Numbered from the stretch's first letter, positions 46,301-57,834 are shown. The stretch is 64,000 nucleotides of DNA from Aplectana chamaeleonis (GCA_029168955.1 JAPDOI010001948.1:53842-117841), one strand, 5' to 3'. Notes: generated by a model from the sequence alone, not told the origin. Numbers and translations are program-made.

Positions 46301-47039
46301 TCATAGGCGTATAAAGGTGGCCACATCACACGGCTTGTTCCACATAGCACGAGCAGACAGAGAAATAGGTCTGGCAGAGCATGAAAATGAATGTAGTGAA
46401 TCATGACCAGCAATATGACAGTCAGGACATTGATCTGGGACCAACTCGTCGATCCTATGTGCGTAGGCTTTGAGGTACGAAGAGTGACCGCAACATAGAC
46501 CCGCTAGAGTGACGCGGGAGCGTCTGGGCAGAGTCTTCTCGCTGTCATCGGCCGTAGGAGGCACTGTACCGAGAATGGGATTGGGAAGGGCACAGGACAG
46601 GTATTCAGACACGAATCTGGTGTGTTCAATTTGCTGTAGCCTCTTCCTTGTGAGCTCAGAGGTAGCCCATCTTTGACGATCCAATGTAGAAATAGCAGCA
46701 TGGAGCGGCGTGCGAATATTACGGGGATGAGGATCAGATGACAGGAGTGGGTAGTTGGGATGTGCGGCATTCTTGACTATGACAATGTGGAACTGTTATG
46801 ACTGAAGTTGGCAGTGCTGTTTGACAGGAAGTACGGCACATTCTTGATGAAGATGGGATATAGGTGCTGACTTTGGGCAGCCAGTGATGAAACGTAAAGC
46901 AGAATTTTGTACGCGTTGAAGCTTGCCCCAAGAGGCGCCCGACAGGTGTCTAGTCCATATAGGAGCTCCATACTCCAGAGTAGGCTGTATCATGGCCTTA
47001 TGCGTTGTGCGTAAAACTTCCTTTGTGCTACCCCAAGTG
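46301..47039 (-). pseudogene. Copy E, C-terminal domain (downstream of the D insertion)
   Basis: Resumes after the D insertion with AGTTWGSTKEVLRTTHKA and continues MIQPTLEYGAPIW, LQRVQNSALRFITGCP, HLHQECAVLPVKQH, then in another frame RQRWATSELTRKRLQQIEHT, PNPILGTVPP, and the terminal QCPDCHIAGHDSLHSFSC block ending CDVATFIRL and a stop. This domain follows the RT thumb; the Cys/His knuckle is common to Ingi/Jockey-type elements and probably binds nucleic acid. At least one frameshift (about 46690-46800). Confidence 0.85.
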
Positions 47040-47048
47040 GTGCCCGCC
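47040..47048. repeat. TSD of copy D, left
   Basis: GTGCCCGCC, repeated at 50493-50501. Joining the two flanks restores the copy-E frame as ILRALAGTTWGS. Confidence 0.9.
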
Positions 47049-50000
47049 TGTCGTACGTTCGTGCCGTGGCAGTGTGGAGGAAAGAAGATCACCTTCGTGC
47101 AAACCGACGTCAATCCCTCCGCGGAGAGGGTTTTTGTCATGGGAGAGGTGCTGGCTGGCTGCAGCTCTCCTGATTCTTCTACAAATGGCCGGCGTCGAAA
47201 GGAATCCAGGACCCGCGAAGAAGAAGAAGTACCCATGTGCCACATGCGGCAGAGATGTCAATTGGTATGGAACCAGCGTCCAATGTTTTGGATGCGAAAG
47301 GTGGGTGCACTTCTCTTGTTCGGGTCTCAGTTCTGTGAGGCACCACGATTCTTCCTTTCGTTGTATTGTGTGCTCCGCCTCCAGTAACTCCAATTCCTCA
47401 TCTACCAACCGCCCCCTATCTATTGTACACATCAATCTAAACGGCCTTCGGACCAAGCTTTCTGAATTATCTCTCTTTGCCCGTACTCATCACCCGGATG
47501 TTATCATGGTCCAGGAGACCAAACTCTCTCCCTCTGCTACCTCTAGACATCCAAACATCCCGGGCTATACTGCATATCATACTCCCAGGTCATCTCAAGG
47601 AGGCGGAGTCTCTACTTTTGTTCTGTCCTCTCTTCCCTCTCACATTATTCCAAACACTCCAGTGGATGGCACTCTCGAGTACATCCCCATCCATCTACCT
47701 CTTAAAACACCACTTTCTCTTTTTATATATATATCCCTCCTTCTTCCTCTTGTCCCTCAACATACAATCCTATTCCCCTTCTCAAGCAGCTGTATGACTG
47801 CTCTCTTTCTCCCTCAATTGTCTTTGCGGGTGACTTTAATGCGCACACGTTCTGCTCGTCGCTTGATTCTGATGCTAGAGGAGGTGACGTCGAAGAATGG
47901 GCGGAGGAGTGCGATCTGGTTATCTTAAACGATGGCCAGCCCACTCGTCTCCCTGCCAACGGCCGATCATCTAGCCCAGACATCTCCCTCGTCTCTTCCA
48001 ATCTCTCTAATGCCTGCTCTTGGTCGACATCCACAACTCTTTCCAGCGATCACATCCCTGTCTTTGTCGATATTGATCTCTCTAACTCTCTTGCTCCCTA
48101 TACAGGTGTTCGTCATCGTTCTTATCTTAATTTAGGCCTTGCAGACTGGAGCCTGTTCAGGAGGTTGCGCTCCGCCAAGCGGCTGATTATCCGTGGAATG
48201 GCGATGTACACCAGAAGGAGCGCCACCTATCTGATGCTATCTTGAAGGCTATGAAAGCTGCGATCCCTGAAGGCCGCGTTAAGACCTTCTTTCCCAATGT
48301 CACCAGGGAAACACTGCAGAAGATAAGGACAAGGGACGCAAAGAGAGCCGCAAATCATCTTGACCCAGACATCGCTGCGCTGGATGATGAGATCAGGAAC
48401 GACCTTGACAGGCACAAGAAGGAAACTTGGGAAAAGTTCACTGAGAAGATGAACTTCAGAAATGATGCAGCAGCAACGTGGAAGGCCCTGAAAAGGATCT
48501 CCGGAAAGTTCACCTCCGCCGACAATTCCACGATTGAGTTTGAAGGTGGAGTCTTCAAATCAGGGAAGGAGGCCGCAAATGCTCTTGGGAAGCATTTTTT
48601 CATCACTAGAACCAAAAGAGAGAAGCAGAACAGAATAACTGTACGGGAACTCTGTAAGTTGCCTCACATGGATGTAGATGATGCAGTCACGCCTGCACAG
48701 GTCGAGAAGGCGATAAAGGAGATGAGCAACTCGAAGGCATTAGGGCCAGACGGTTTAAGCCCTGCAGTCCTGAAGAGACTGCCCAGTGAACTACTGCCCT
48801 TTATTGCCGACGTCATAAATACATCGTTTCGTACATGCATTTTACCCCAAAATTGGAAAGTGGCTCGTGTTATTCCACTGCCGAAGCCGGGAAAGTCACC
48901 ATCCACGGCTAAAGGGTACCGGCCGATCAGTCTGCTCTCACCCATCGCCAAAATTGCCGAAAAACTGGTTGTGGAGGAGCTTGCCGAGCATAACAGCCAA
49001 CAGCAGCACCAACATGGTTTCCGTAAATTACATTCCACCACTACGGCCTTGTTGGAAATTGTGAGCTATGTGCTGGACGGCTTCAATGCCATCAAACCCC
49101 AACGTACTGTTGGTGTGGCCCTCGACTTAACAAAGGCATTTGACACTGTCAATCTAGGCCTACTATCAGAGAGTCTGTTGAAGTCTACCATCAAGCCATG
49201 GCAGAAGCGGTGGATAACTGCCTTCACTAAAGGACGTCGGGCAAATGTGCTATTCCAGGGACATGTTTCCAATAGCATCCCCATCGCCGCTGGTGTCCCT
49301 CAAGGAGGAGTTTTATCGCCTGCACTTTTCAGTTTATATCTAGAAGATCTGCCCGTTCCCCCTCAAGACCTCAAGGTCGTTGCATACGCGGATGATATTC
49401 CTCTTCTGTGCCGAGATCGCGACATTAAGGTAGCCACCAGTAAGATCAATGACTACTTGATCGAGTTGAAATGTTTCTTCGATCGCAAAATGCTCACAGT
49501 CTCTGCCTCCAAATCGTCCGTCACCGTCTTTTCCACTGATAATGCAGAGCACAGTGCCCATCCTATGGTTAAATGGGACGAAACTCAATTGCAGGCCACC
49601 CGATTCCCCAAGCTGCTTGGACTCGTGTTGGATCCTTCGCTGAAGTTTCATAAGAACACTGGAGCAGAAGCAAGCCACAGTGAAAACAAGACTCAACGTC
49701 CTGCGTGCTCTCGGTGGAACGTCCTGGGGATGCAATAAAGAAACGATCCTGACCACGTATAAGGCTATTGTGCAACCCGCCTTGGAGTATGCTGCGCCAG
49801 TCTGGCAGCATATCGTGTCGGACACCTCTTGGTCCAAGCTGCAGCGCGTCCAAAAATTGTGCTCTGCAAATTGCAACAGGCTGTTCTAAAAGCTCTCCAA
49901 TAGAGCACTTACACGCCGAAGCTCGCATATTGCCAGTTAGAGACCACTGCCAACTCCAGGCGCAACAAATGTACATTAACATCGTGAAGCAGCCAAATCA

Positions 50001-50492
50001 TCCTTCGCGAAGAGTACTAAACCCGGTGAGAGAGAGATGTATCAGAAAGCCTTTCGCTGATGCTCCGTCGAAAGTAGATGTGCAGAGATGGACTGAAGCA
50101 CAACAAGAACGCCTCCGTCTCTTGCGCGCGGAGCATACCCGATTCGTGAACGAACACTTGAGCAGAGTTGCCATAAACCCCATCCTGGGAGTCGCACCTC
50201 CAAAGGTCTCCGAGACAGAGATGGAACTTGGCAGGCGTGCCAGGTGCACCCTTGCATCGTTACGCTGTGGACACTTATGCTTATGTCATACTTGCATAGG
50301 ATTGACAACAGCAAACCTGACGAGTGTCCTGATTGCGATAGTCAAGGGCATACTACTGCGCACCTGTTCAATTGCCCGAAAAGACCGACTACATTGACGA
50401 CAATGGATCTGTGGACGAACCCAGTGCTAGTGGCCGAGTTTCTGAACCTATGACAGAACCCCTCTCTGTGGCTGCAAAGAAGAAGAAGAAGA
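47049..50492 (+). mobile_element. Family-1 non-LTR retrotransposon, copy D, full length
   Basis: 3,444 bp between exact 9-bp TSDs, starting TGTCGTACGTTCGTGCCG and ending with the tail GGCTGCAAAGAAGAAGAAGAAGA. It is the only family-1 copy here with a 5' end, and it defines the family: one long coding region with no separate ORF1, no 5' untranslated region of note, and a GAA-repeat tail instead of poly(A). Inserted in copy E in the opposite orientation. Confidence 0.92.
47052..50453 (+). pseudogene. Copy D coding region: NPGP peptide, PHD-like finger, AP endonuclease, RT, C-terminal knuckle
   Basis: Order: hydrophobic stretch CWLAAALLILL; GVERNPGP (47191-47214); a Cys4-His-Cys3 finger (CATC...CFGC...H..C...CIVC, to about 47385), PHD-like; AP endonuclease with VHINLNGLR, VIMVQETKLS, GGGVSTF, AGDFNAH and SSDHIPVF (to about 48070); RT with GPDGLSPAVL, YRPISLLSPIAKIAEKL, LDLTKAFDTV, GVPQGGVLSPALFSLYLEDL and YADD (49385-49396); thumb; LGGTSWGCNKE; CPDC...H...H ending PVLVAEFLNL. 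About five frameshifts (near 47735, 48150, 49660, 49855 and 50270), mostly in short repeats or homopolymers. The longest clean frame is 48242-49738. The domain set suggests the Jockey/CR1/Ingi group; I cannot fix the clade. Confidence 0.9.
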
Positions 50493-50501
50493 GTGCCCGC
50501 C
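50493..50501. repeat. TSD of copy D, right
   Basis: GTGCCCGCC, directly after the GAA-repeat tail. Confidence 0.9.
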
Positions 50502-51646
50502 AGAGCACGGAGGATGTTATCTCGCGTGTTAGCAGTTGCGGCTCGGATGCGCGTGTTCTCGTGAAAGCGCAGTGAGGGGTTATGAAGACTCCAAGTAGCC
50601 GAGGGTGCTTAGACAGGGGCAGCCGATTACCTTCCCAGAGAACCCCGGGATGCAGTTGATGCTCAGCCGTTGCAGTAGTGCACAGAGTAACACTAGACTT
50701 TGAAGGAGAGATCTTTAGCTGCTTCGATTCAAGGAATTTGGCCAGGCTGCAGAGGTATTTGTTCATCTCCGCAGTGAAACGGTCGATAACAGGGTCTGCA
50801 CATACAATTACGATGTCATCAGCATACAGACATAGATGGATGTTGGGTGGCGGCTTCGGAATATCGTATAGATACAGAGAGAATAGGCTTGGTGACAATA
50901 CTCCACCTGCCTTCGGGGGAACCGACTTCGACAAATGTCCGTCGAACTTCACACGTATGGAGCGGTTCTTGACGAAGTTGTCAGTCCATCGTTTACACCA
51001 TTCGGGCATATTACAGTCTAGAATCGATTTTGACAACAACGAAGTGCTGACATTGTCGAAAGCGGCAGTCAGATCGACTGTTACTACCATACTTCTGCCG
51101 GCAGGAGCTTTCCTATTGAAACCGACGATGATGCGTTCAGTACAGGCCATAAAACGGCCAATGTCTCACCGTCGACTGCGTACCACGCGCTGCGCGACCA
51201 CACGCGCGTCGGAAGCAGACGGATTTTGGCCGCCGCGCGACGAGTTTTGACTGCCGCGCGACGTTTCGTCCGCCGCGCGGCGGCCGAAACTCGTCGCGCG
51301 GCGGCCAAAACTCGTCTGCTTCCGACGCACGTGTGGTCGCGCAGCGCGTGGTACGCAGTCGACGGTGAGACATTGGCCGTTTTATGGCCTGTAACTGACG
51401 TTAGTGCGGTGATGGTGGAGTGCGCCTTTTTGAAGCCATGCTGATGGACGTTCTGCTGTAGTGCGCCTTGGAGATGCGGATTTATGATTTTTCCGCCAGC
51501 TTAGCGATAGGGGAATAATAGGGATATGGGAAGATGTGACGAGGCTTTATCCTCTGGTTTGCCAGGCTTGGGGATGGGGAGAACAAGAGCTTGTTTCCAA
51601 CGAGCAGGAATAATACCACTGCTAAACGACGAATAGATAAGATCAC
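50502..51646 (-). pseudogene. Copy E, reverse transcriptase
   Basis: Read from 51646 down: SDLIYSSF, IIPARWKQALVLPIPKPGKP (RT finger), VHQHGFKKAHSTITALT, the MITE at 51143-51391, then ERIIVGFNRKAPAG, VVTVDLTAAFDNV (motif A), WTDNFVKNRSIRVKFDG, GGVLSPSLFSLYLYDI (motif B), LCLYADDIVIV (motif C, about 50805), and KHPRLLGVFI up to the D insertion. Frame breaks occur before HGF (an LLFP-YR-stop segment) and near 50570. The motif A and C Asp residues are present. Copy B has the corresponding uninterrupted ITALT/INEHIIAG region, which is the empty site for the MITE. Confidence 0.85.
51143..51391. mobile_element. GC-rich palindromic MITE, TSD TA
   Basis: 249-bp near-perfect hairpin starting CAGGCCATAAAACGGCCAAT and ending with its complement, with TA at 51141-51142 and 51392-51393. 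It is dense in CGCGC/GCGCG words, quite unlike its surroundings. Removing it plus one TA restores the copy-E frame (TSVT then ERIIVGF). Superfamily Tc1/mariner inferred from the TA target. Confidence 0.9.
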
Positions 51647-51649
51647 TGA

Positions 51650-53314
51650 CAAGGGAAGTATAAGAAGCGTAGGTCTGAACGGTAGAAATCTAATGTCATG
51701 TGGGAATGTTCAAGCACTACATGGTGAAATAGTGTTGGGTACCCACCGCGAAAGATAGATCTGAAGGAGTTATAAGCTCCGAAAGTTTGTCGACCATCGA
51801 CCTCCTCGTAGTCTATGAATTGTTAGACGAGCGAGTCAACAGCATCTACGGCGCAAAGGGAGGAAGGGACAGTGGTGGGCATGTGACCAGGGTTCGGATC
51901 TCCCCCAGAGCTCTTTTTTTCTTGCAAATTCACGGAACTTTCATTTTTTGATCAAAAATTATATCACAAATGTCATCTTATTCTTTTGCTGGGCGATATA
52001 GCCATATAGGCAGTGAAATAGACTCGGGCCAAGGGATTCAAGGTTTTGTTCCCCATCAAAGCTTTCGCATTGTTTTGGGGAGCTTATATGATTGGGAAGT
52101 ATTACCCCACATATTTTGAACAAGTTACGAGAACCAGTAAGTAACAGAAGACGCAGTCGGCTTCTACGACCACCCGTAGTCTGACCGTCATGCCCCTCAT
52201 TTTACCATCAGGCAAGGTCGGAGAAATGCTCTTTGTCCAATTACCAGAGCCGGGTGGTCGCTTCCCATTGAATGGTGTACTCAAGACGAAGAAACTTTAC
52301 CATCGTCAGCGGAATATCCCATATCATGACGACGTTAACAACACTTGCATTTTTCGAGAATGTTTTCATTCAGCAAATTCAGGAGAATTGTGTTCTCTTT
52401 CCCGACTCAAGGAATGATTTTTCCAATCAAAGCGCGATACAGGCTCTTGTGCCCGCGAGGAAAAACTTGCAGATTTTGACGTAACCGTCTGGCGTAACAA
52501 GCTTGGTTCAGCTGGCAGACATCTGGTTTCGCAGCTATTCATAAGCACTGCTCAAGCAATTTCACTCTACTATTGCTCTTCAAAACTTTGAATTTTCAGG
52601 TGGTTTAAAATAATATATGGTTTTCGGCGTGGACGATGCCTTTAAGGCAGGCTACGTTCTTATCCGTCCGGGTCCATTCGAAACTCCAACTGATCTCGAA
52701 TTTCCAGTATCGCTCGGCCCCTGTGAAGAGATAGGTTGCCAGGGGCCTATCGCGATCATTCGCTGTCCCTATTGCGGAATTCGCTTATGTTTGATGCTTT
52801 GAAAGAAATGGTTATGTATTTTGCGTCCCATAAAGTGATAAGGTTGTAAAAAATATGTGGGGTAATACTTCTCAATCATATAAGTTCTCCAAAACAATGG
52901 AAATCCTTCATGGGGAACAAAACCTTAAATCCTTTGTACCCGAGTCTATTTCACTGTCGATATGGCTATATCGCGCAGCAAAAGGATACGATGACATTTG
53001 TGATATAATCTTTGATCAAAATATAGAAGTTCCGTGAATTTGCAAAAAAGCAACTATGGGGGAGATTCGAACCCTGGTCACATGCCCACCACTGCTCCTT
53101 CCTCCCTTTGAGCCGTCGATGCTGTTGGCTTGACCGCTTAACTACTCATAGACTACGAGGAGGTCGATGGTCGACAAACTGTCGGAGCTTATAACTCATT
53201 CAGATCTATCTTTCGCGGCGGGCACCCAACACTATTTCACCATGTAATGCGTGAACATTCCCACATGACATTAGATTTCTACCGTTCAGACCTACGCTTC
53301 TTATACTTCCCTTG
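51650..53314. mobile_element. Foldback element with CAAGGGAAGTATAAG ends (TSD TGA/TCA)
   Basis: 1,665 bp inserted in the RT of copy E. Inverted arms of about 500 bp start CAAGGGAAGTATAAGAAGCG (51650) and end with the complement (53314). TGA lies on both sides (51647-51649, 53315-53317). Arm landmarks: GAACATTCCCACATGACATT, CAACACTATTTCACCATGT, CGACCTCCTCGTAGTCTATG, and CACATATTTT near the inner limit. The middle (about 52140-52840) is unpaired and has no transposase. CAAGGG ends and a T-N-A target match the element at 18550-20664. Confidence 0.85.
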
Positions 53315-53317
53315 TGA

Positions 53318-54660
53318 GCAACTCGGCATATTGTTCCGGCAAATGCTTCAAGTGAACGGCTGAGAAGCCGTCAGGTCGCCCTGCCTTTAAGTTCTTCATT
53401 GATTTGATAATGGCAGTGACAGTAGAAGCAGTAACAGCAGGTACGTCCTGGCGACTGAGTTTCCACGTAAGGTACATCTGTGTTGCTTATCGCGTCCTGA
53501 AGAGGCAGAAGCATAGATTTACAAGCTGGCAGGCCGCCTTATATCCGAAATTAAATCTGCCCGAGGGGAAGTCAAGCATGTTGCGCGCAGGTGCTATCTT
53601 CTTTCCAGATAGTCGTTTGAGGATGCTCCACGCCTGTTTGCTATCAGTCGCAACGTTGATGGATTCGGTGTACTCTCTCCAGCGTTTCTGCTTGTGGTCA
53701 ATCAGCACTTTGGAGATCTCCTCGGGATAATTGAGAAATACAAGGATCAGAGGGGTCACTTCTGCGTCGGTCGTCCCGTTGATTGATTAGCTCCAGGGCT
53801 TCCTTTGGTACGTTAGGGTGAAACGTTCTAACACGAACGCTCGGGATGGCTGTTCTGGAGGCATCGCATATGGCGTCGACGACGAATTTCTCCTTGTCAT
53901 GTACCGAGCCAGCTAGCGGATAGTTGGCTACCCGGCTGAGTAGCACCTCTTGAAACAGGACCCAGTTAGCCTTACGATAGTTAGTGTAACATTTGCTACG
54001 GGAGCCAGAAAGAGGTGCAATCTGACTATTAAGAGAAAGATCCAATGATGTGCAAGTAGGTACATGATCACTGCCCATTGCCACAGATGTGGACCAGCTG
54101 CAAGACATGACAAGAGAAGAGGAAACAAACGTGACATCCGGTGAGGAGGGTCTGCCCGTCGACGGGAGACGAGTAGGAGAATCCTCGTTTATAGGTATCA
54201 GGTCACAATCATTAGCAAGCATATACATCATATAGATATGGAGTGGGGTCAAATGAATTGGGACAAGAAGTGGATGGGGGAATGTAAACATTGATAATGT
54301 CTAGGGGACAACTTTGCAGTACAACATGAACTTCTATACACTCAACGACATTATCATTAGGGAGTGCAATAAGATGGGATGGAATAGATGATTTTACAAA
54401 AGTCGACACGCCACCGCCATGTGATGTACGGGGAATATGGTATGATGTATAGCCGGGGAGGCGGGGCTGGGAAGGGGAGGACACGCTAAGTTTGGTCTCC
54501 TGTAGGAGGATGACATCAGGTTGTGAGCGTTCAATGTACAATGTAAGTTCCATAAGTTTGGCACGCAAGCCATTAATATTGAGTTGAAAAATGTTGAGAC
54601 TATGAAGAGGAACCGTAGAAGGTAAATTAATGCGAGACATACAACAATAGGCATCACTGT
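53318..54660 (-). pseudogene. Copy E, AP endonuclease, linker and start of RT
   Basis: From 54640: FQLNINGLRAKLMELTLYIE, DVILLQETKLSVSS, GGGVSTFVKSSIPSHL, then in another frame DVTFVSSSL and MGSDHVPTC (the conserved SDH motif of the nuclease active site), YRKANWVLFQEVLL, VRTFHPNVPKEALELINQRD, KRWREYTESINV, AWSILKRLSGK (linker), and after another break MKNLKAGRPDGFSAVHLKHL up to the foldback insertion. Two or more frameshifts. Confidence 0.85.
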
Positions 54661-54968
54661 AATCATTACAGCTAGTTAACCCCGAACACTTGAGGTTTAC
54701 CCAGCCAAGGCAACCACCGCACTAGATGCTCGCATGTTGTGCCGACAATCCACAACGACGGCATGGATATCGCGGAGTCTTGTTTCGCGGTCCAGGATTC
54801 TTCTCAATGCAAGCTCGTAACAGTAGAATACGAAGGAGTGTAGCAGTCAGCCATTTACACTCCCACACAGAAAAAACTCGTGGAGTTGTTGACGCTCGTT
54901 TGATGAGTCTTCTTGATCTTGATAGCCGACTCCAGATCCACCACACGTAGGTTGAGCATCTCGGAACC
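54661..54968 (-). pseudogene. Copy E, N-terminal NPGP peptide and zinc finger
   Basis: VWECKWLTATLLRILLLRAC then IEKNPGPRNKTPRYPCRRCG. The 2A-like motif ACIEKNPGP is at 54788-54814. The finger is decayed: a stop follows the first CxxC, but a CGGCLGWVNLKCSGL remnant of the second half remains in frame. No in-frame ATG was found between the element's 5' boundary (54968) and the motif. Confidence 0.8.
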
Positions 54969-54978
54969 CTGGCTGCCC

Positions 54979-55577
54979 TAGATCTACACCTGTATCCTAC
55001 CTTCACCAAGAATGTGCACTACTTCTTGTAAAGCAGCACTGTCAACTGCAGTCACAACAGTCAGATAGTGGCATAGTCAAGAAGGCCACACATCCCAACT
55101 TCCCCCTTCCATCATTCGATCCCTACTCCCATAATATTCGCACACCTCTGCATGCCGCTATCTCCACCACTGATCGTCAAAGATGGGCTACTTCAGAGCT
55201 CACTCGGAAGAGACTGCTGCAAATGGAGCATACCAGATTCGTATCCGTTTACCTGTGATATGCCCCTCCAAATTCCATTCTCGGTGATGTGCCGCCCAAG
55301 GTACATGGTAGCGAAAAGGATTTACTCGGACAATCCTGCATTTCTCTGGCGGGTAAACGATGTGGTTATTCTTCCTATCTCGAAGCCAACGTTTATAGGA
55401 TCGATGATTCGGTCCCAGATAAGTGTCGACTGCCAAAGCACAAGGCTTGATTCATTTAATTTATTTTTATGCCCCGCAAGACCAACTTCTCTGTCAGCTA
55501 TGGATATGTGTACCAGACCTGATGTTGACATCTTTTCGCACCTATGAGAAGAAGCTCCGCTGTGGCTGATAAGAGTA
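54979..55577 (+). pseudogene. Family-2 copy B, 3' portion (continuation of 45210-46266)
   Basis: Begins directly after the second CTGGCTGCCC and continues the copy-B sequence with homology to copy E from LHQECAVL onward (AAGAATGTGCACTACTTC). It then reads TTDRQRWATSELTRKRLLQMEHTRF with a changed ending, a decayed SVPDKC block, and ends with the family-2 tail CCTATGAGAAGAAGCTCCGC then TGTGGCTGATAAGAG. Stops and frameshifts throughout. Confidence 0.8.
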
Positions 55578-56457
55578 GGATGAGGTACGTGCCAACCATA
55601 CTGGCGATCGGAGACACACCCGATCTACATTTGAAGGAGGGCATTCGATTTTCAAAGGCACTAAATATGTGCGAAAAAAATAAGCCGGTTGTACTCATCC
55701 CTGATAAAAACAAAAGCAAGCGAAATTCAAACCTGAACAGATAGGCCACGGTACATTGCACGACCACCCTCTCTGTAAAGATCATATAGCGTCCCGAAGA
55801 ACCCTCGCTTCACTGCAGACTCTTCCCGTAACCTTGTTCGAACAACCTCTGATAAAAACTTCTATTAATTTGGTCTAAGCATACGAATAAATCAGATTAA
55901 CTAACCATGCGGATATGCTATAACACAAGCAATAAATTTAGCACAACCTCCAGCTACCATAAAGTTTAGGAAGTCCTGAAAAAAAAAACATGAAGAAAGC
56001 CCACAACACAAATCCTCATCTTCAATTTGTCTGAACCTTTTCCTTGCTTACAGAGTAACTTCAGGTCGACAACTGAGAGTCAGTGGAGGAACAGCTCACT
56101 GTTTTAATCCAGTGAATCACTCCAACCCCGATACAGGTTAACTGATACGGGTTCGCTCTTGAGTTACGAGTTCGTAACTTGAAAAACAATGAAGGAATCT
56201 GTTGAACTACAACCATTCAATGTCAAAATTCTCTACCCTAATAGTAAAGTTATCGTGGTGCCAGGGCAAAGCAGCCTCGTTGAGCTTCACAAGGGGGGGT
56301 CACAGCGCTCTGTTTAGGGACAGGAGGCCCAGAACCAAAATTTCAGTCAAGTCTGAGTTATTAGCTAAAATCTGAAAAAGAAACTGCTGCGAGGCGAAAG
56401 GATCAGAGCAGGTAGAAAAACTTTCTCAGATCGGTCTGCTGAAATGTCCATTTCGAA
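55578..56457. other. No gene recognised
   Basis: Unassigned sequence between two retrotransposon fragments. The 66-codon frame at 55544-55744 (+) starts inside the retrotransposon tail and has no family signature. Confidence 0.4.
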
Positions 56458-56468
56458 GAGGATCGCTT

Positions 56469-57464
56469 CTTCTTCTTTGCAGCCACGGAGAGGGGTCCCG
56501 TCACAGGTTCAGAAACTCGGCCACTAGCGTTGGGTTCATCCACAAATCCATTGTCGTCAATGTAGTCGGTCTCATCGGGCAGTTGAACAGGTGCGCAGTA
56601 GTATGCCCTTTACCACCGCAACCCGTGCACTCGTCAGGTTTGTTGTTATCGATCCTATGCAGACATGACATCAGCGTGGGGAATGTCCACAGCGTAACGA
56701 GGCAAGGGTGCACCTGGCACGCCTGCCAAGTTCCATCTCGGTCTCGCTGACCTTCAGAGGTACGACTCCCAGGATGGAGTTTATGGCAACTCTGCTCAAG
56801 TGTTCCTTCACAAATCGGGTATGCTCCGCGCGCAAGAGACGGAGGCGTTCTTGTTGTGCTTCGGTCCGTCTCTGCTCATCTACTTTCGAGAGAGCATCGG
56901 CGAACGGCTTTTTGATACATCTCTCTCTTACTGGGTTCAATACTCTTCGCGACAGATGATTTGACTGCTTAACGATGTTAATGTACATTTGTTGCGCCTG
57001 GAGTTGGCAGTGGTCTCTAACTGGCAATATGCGAGATTCGGCGTGAAAGTGCTCAATTGGAGAGCTTTTAGAACAGCCCGTCGCGATTCGCAGAGCAAAA
57101 TTTTGGACTTGCTGCAGCTTGGACCAAGACATCTCCGACACGATGTGCTGCCACACTGGCGCAGCATACTCCAATGCGGGTTGCACAATAGCCTTAAACG
57201 TGGTCAGGATTGTTTCTTTACTGCACCCCCAAGACGTTCCACCGAGAGCACGTAGGACGTTGAGTCTTATTTTCACTACGGTTGCTTCTGCTCAGTGTTC
57301 TTATGAAACTTCAACGGAGGATCCAACACGAGTCCGAGTAGCTAGGGGAATCAGGCGGCCGGCAATTGAGTTTCGTCCCATTTCACCATAGGATGGGCAC
57401 TGTGATCCGCATTGTCAGCGGAAAAGACGGTGACGGATGATTTGGAGGCAGAGACTGTGAGCAT
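56469..57464 (-). mobile_element. Family-1 non-LTR retrotransposon, copy G, 5'-truncated
   Basis: 996 bp with an exact 11-bp TSD, GAGGATCGCTT, at 56458-56468 and 57465-57475. Minus strand. Truncated just downstream of YADD (the first residues are MLTVSASKSSVTV-like). Readable: NVLRALGGTSWGCSKETIL, QPALEYAAPVWQHIV, EHFHAESRILPVRDH, RRVLNPVRERCIKKPFADAL, SRVAINSILGVVP, and the terminal CTGCGGKGHTTAHLFNCPMR block ending NPTLVAEFLNL. Two frameshifts. Very close to copy D, so a recent insertion. Confidence 0.9.
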
Positions 57465-57475
57465 GAGGATCGCTT

Positions 57476-57834
57476 AGAAATGGTTCTGGCCGACTTCTGT
57501 GTGGCCTGTCCCATTTGAGGCGGAAATGATACCACGGTGAAGAGAGGCCGTTCGAGACGCTAATCCACCGTTGCGCTCCCAACGGGAAAGAACTCTAGGC
57601 CAGATTTTCTGCTTTATCAAAAGTATTTAGGAGTGGTCGTGATCGCCGAGCTTCTGCGCTTGCAGTCTGGACTTGGACGTCTGAGATAGGTGAAAAACAT
57701 TTCACTCCTATTCAGGCTGCAGTAGGGTCTATTTCAAGGAAGAAAAAGATTAGCAGCCAACCATGAGGTCATTTTTTACATTTTGTTTTTCTTTTCATTG
57801 TTTATCTTTTACATTTTGTTTTTCTTTTTATTGT
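57476..57834. other. No gene; T-rich tandem duplication at about 57773-57836
   Basis: Unassigned, ending in two copies of a 32-bp T-rich unit (TTTTACATTTTGTTTTTCTT...) immediately before a MITE. Confidence 0.5.

Larger units (their letters stand above)
46267..54968 (-). mobile_element. Family-2 non-LTR retrotransposon, copy E, full length with three insertions
   Basis: Minus-strand element inserted into copy B with a 10-bp TSD, CTGGCTGCCC, at 46257-46266 and 54969-54978. It is 8,702 bp as it stands. Without copy D (47049-50492), the MITE (51143-51391), the foldback (51650-53314) and their TSDs it is about 3.33 kb, close to family 1's 3.44 kb. The 3' tail reads TGTGGCTGATGAGAAGAAGAA. Domain order from the 5' end: NPGP motif, zinc finger, AP endonuclease, RT, C-terminal knuckle. 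Confidence 0.9.

Noticed and set aside
50678..51444. Plus-strand frames of 190 and 72 codons, including Arg/Ala-rich repeats
   Set aside because: Antisense to the copy-E RT and to the GC-rich hairpin MITE. The Arg/Ala richness is produced by CGCGC words read in all frames.
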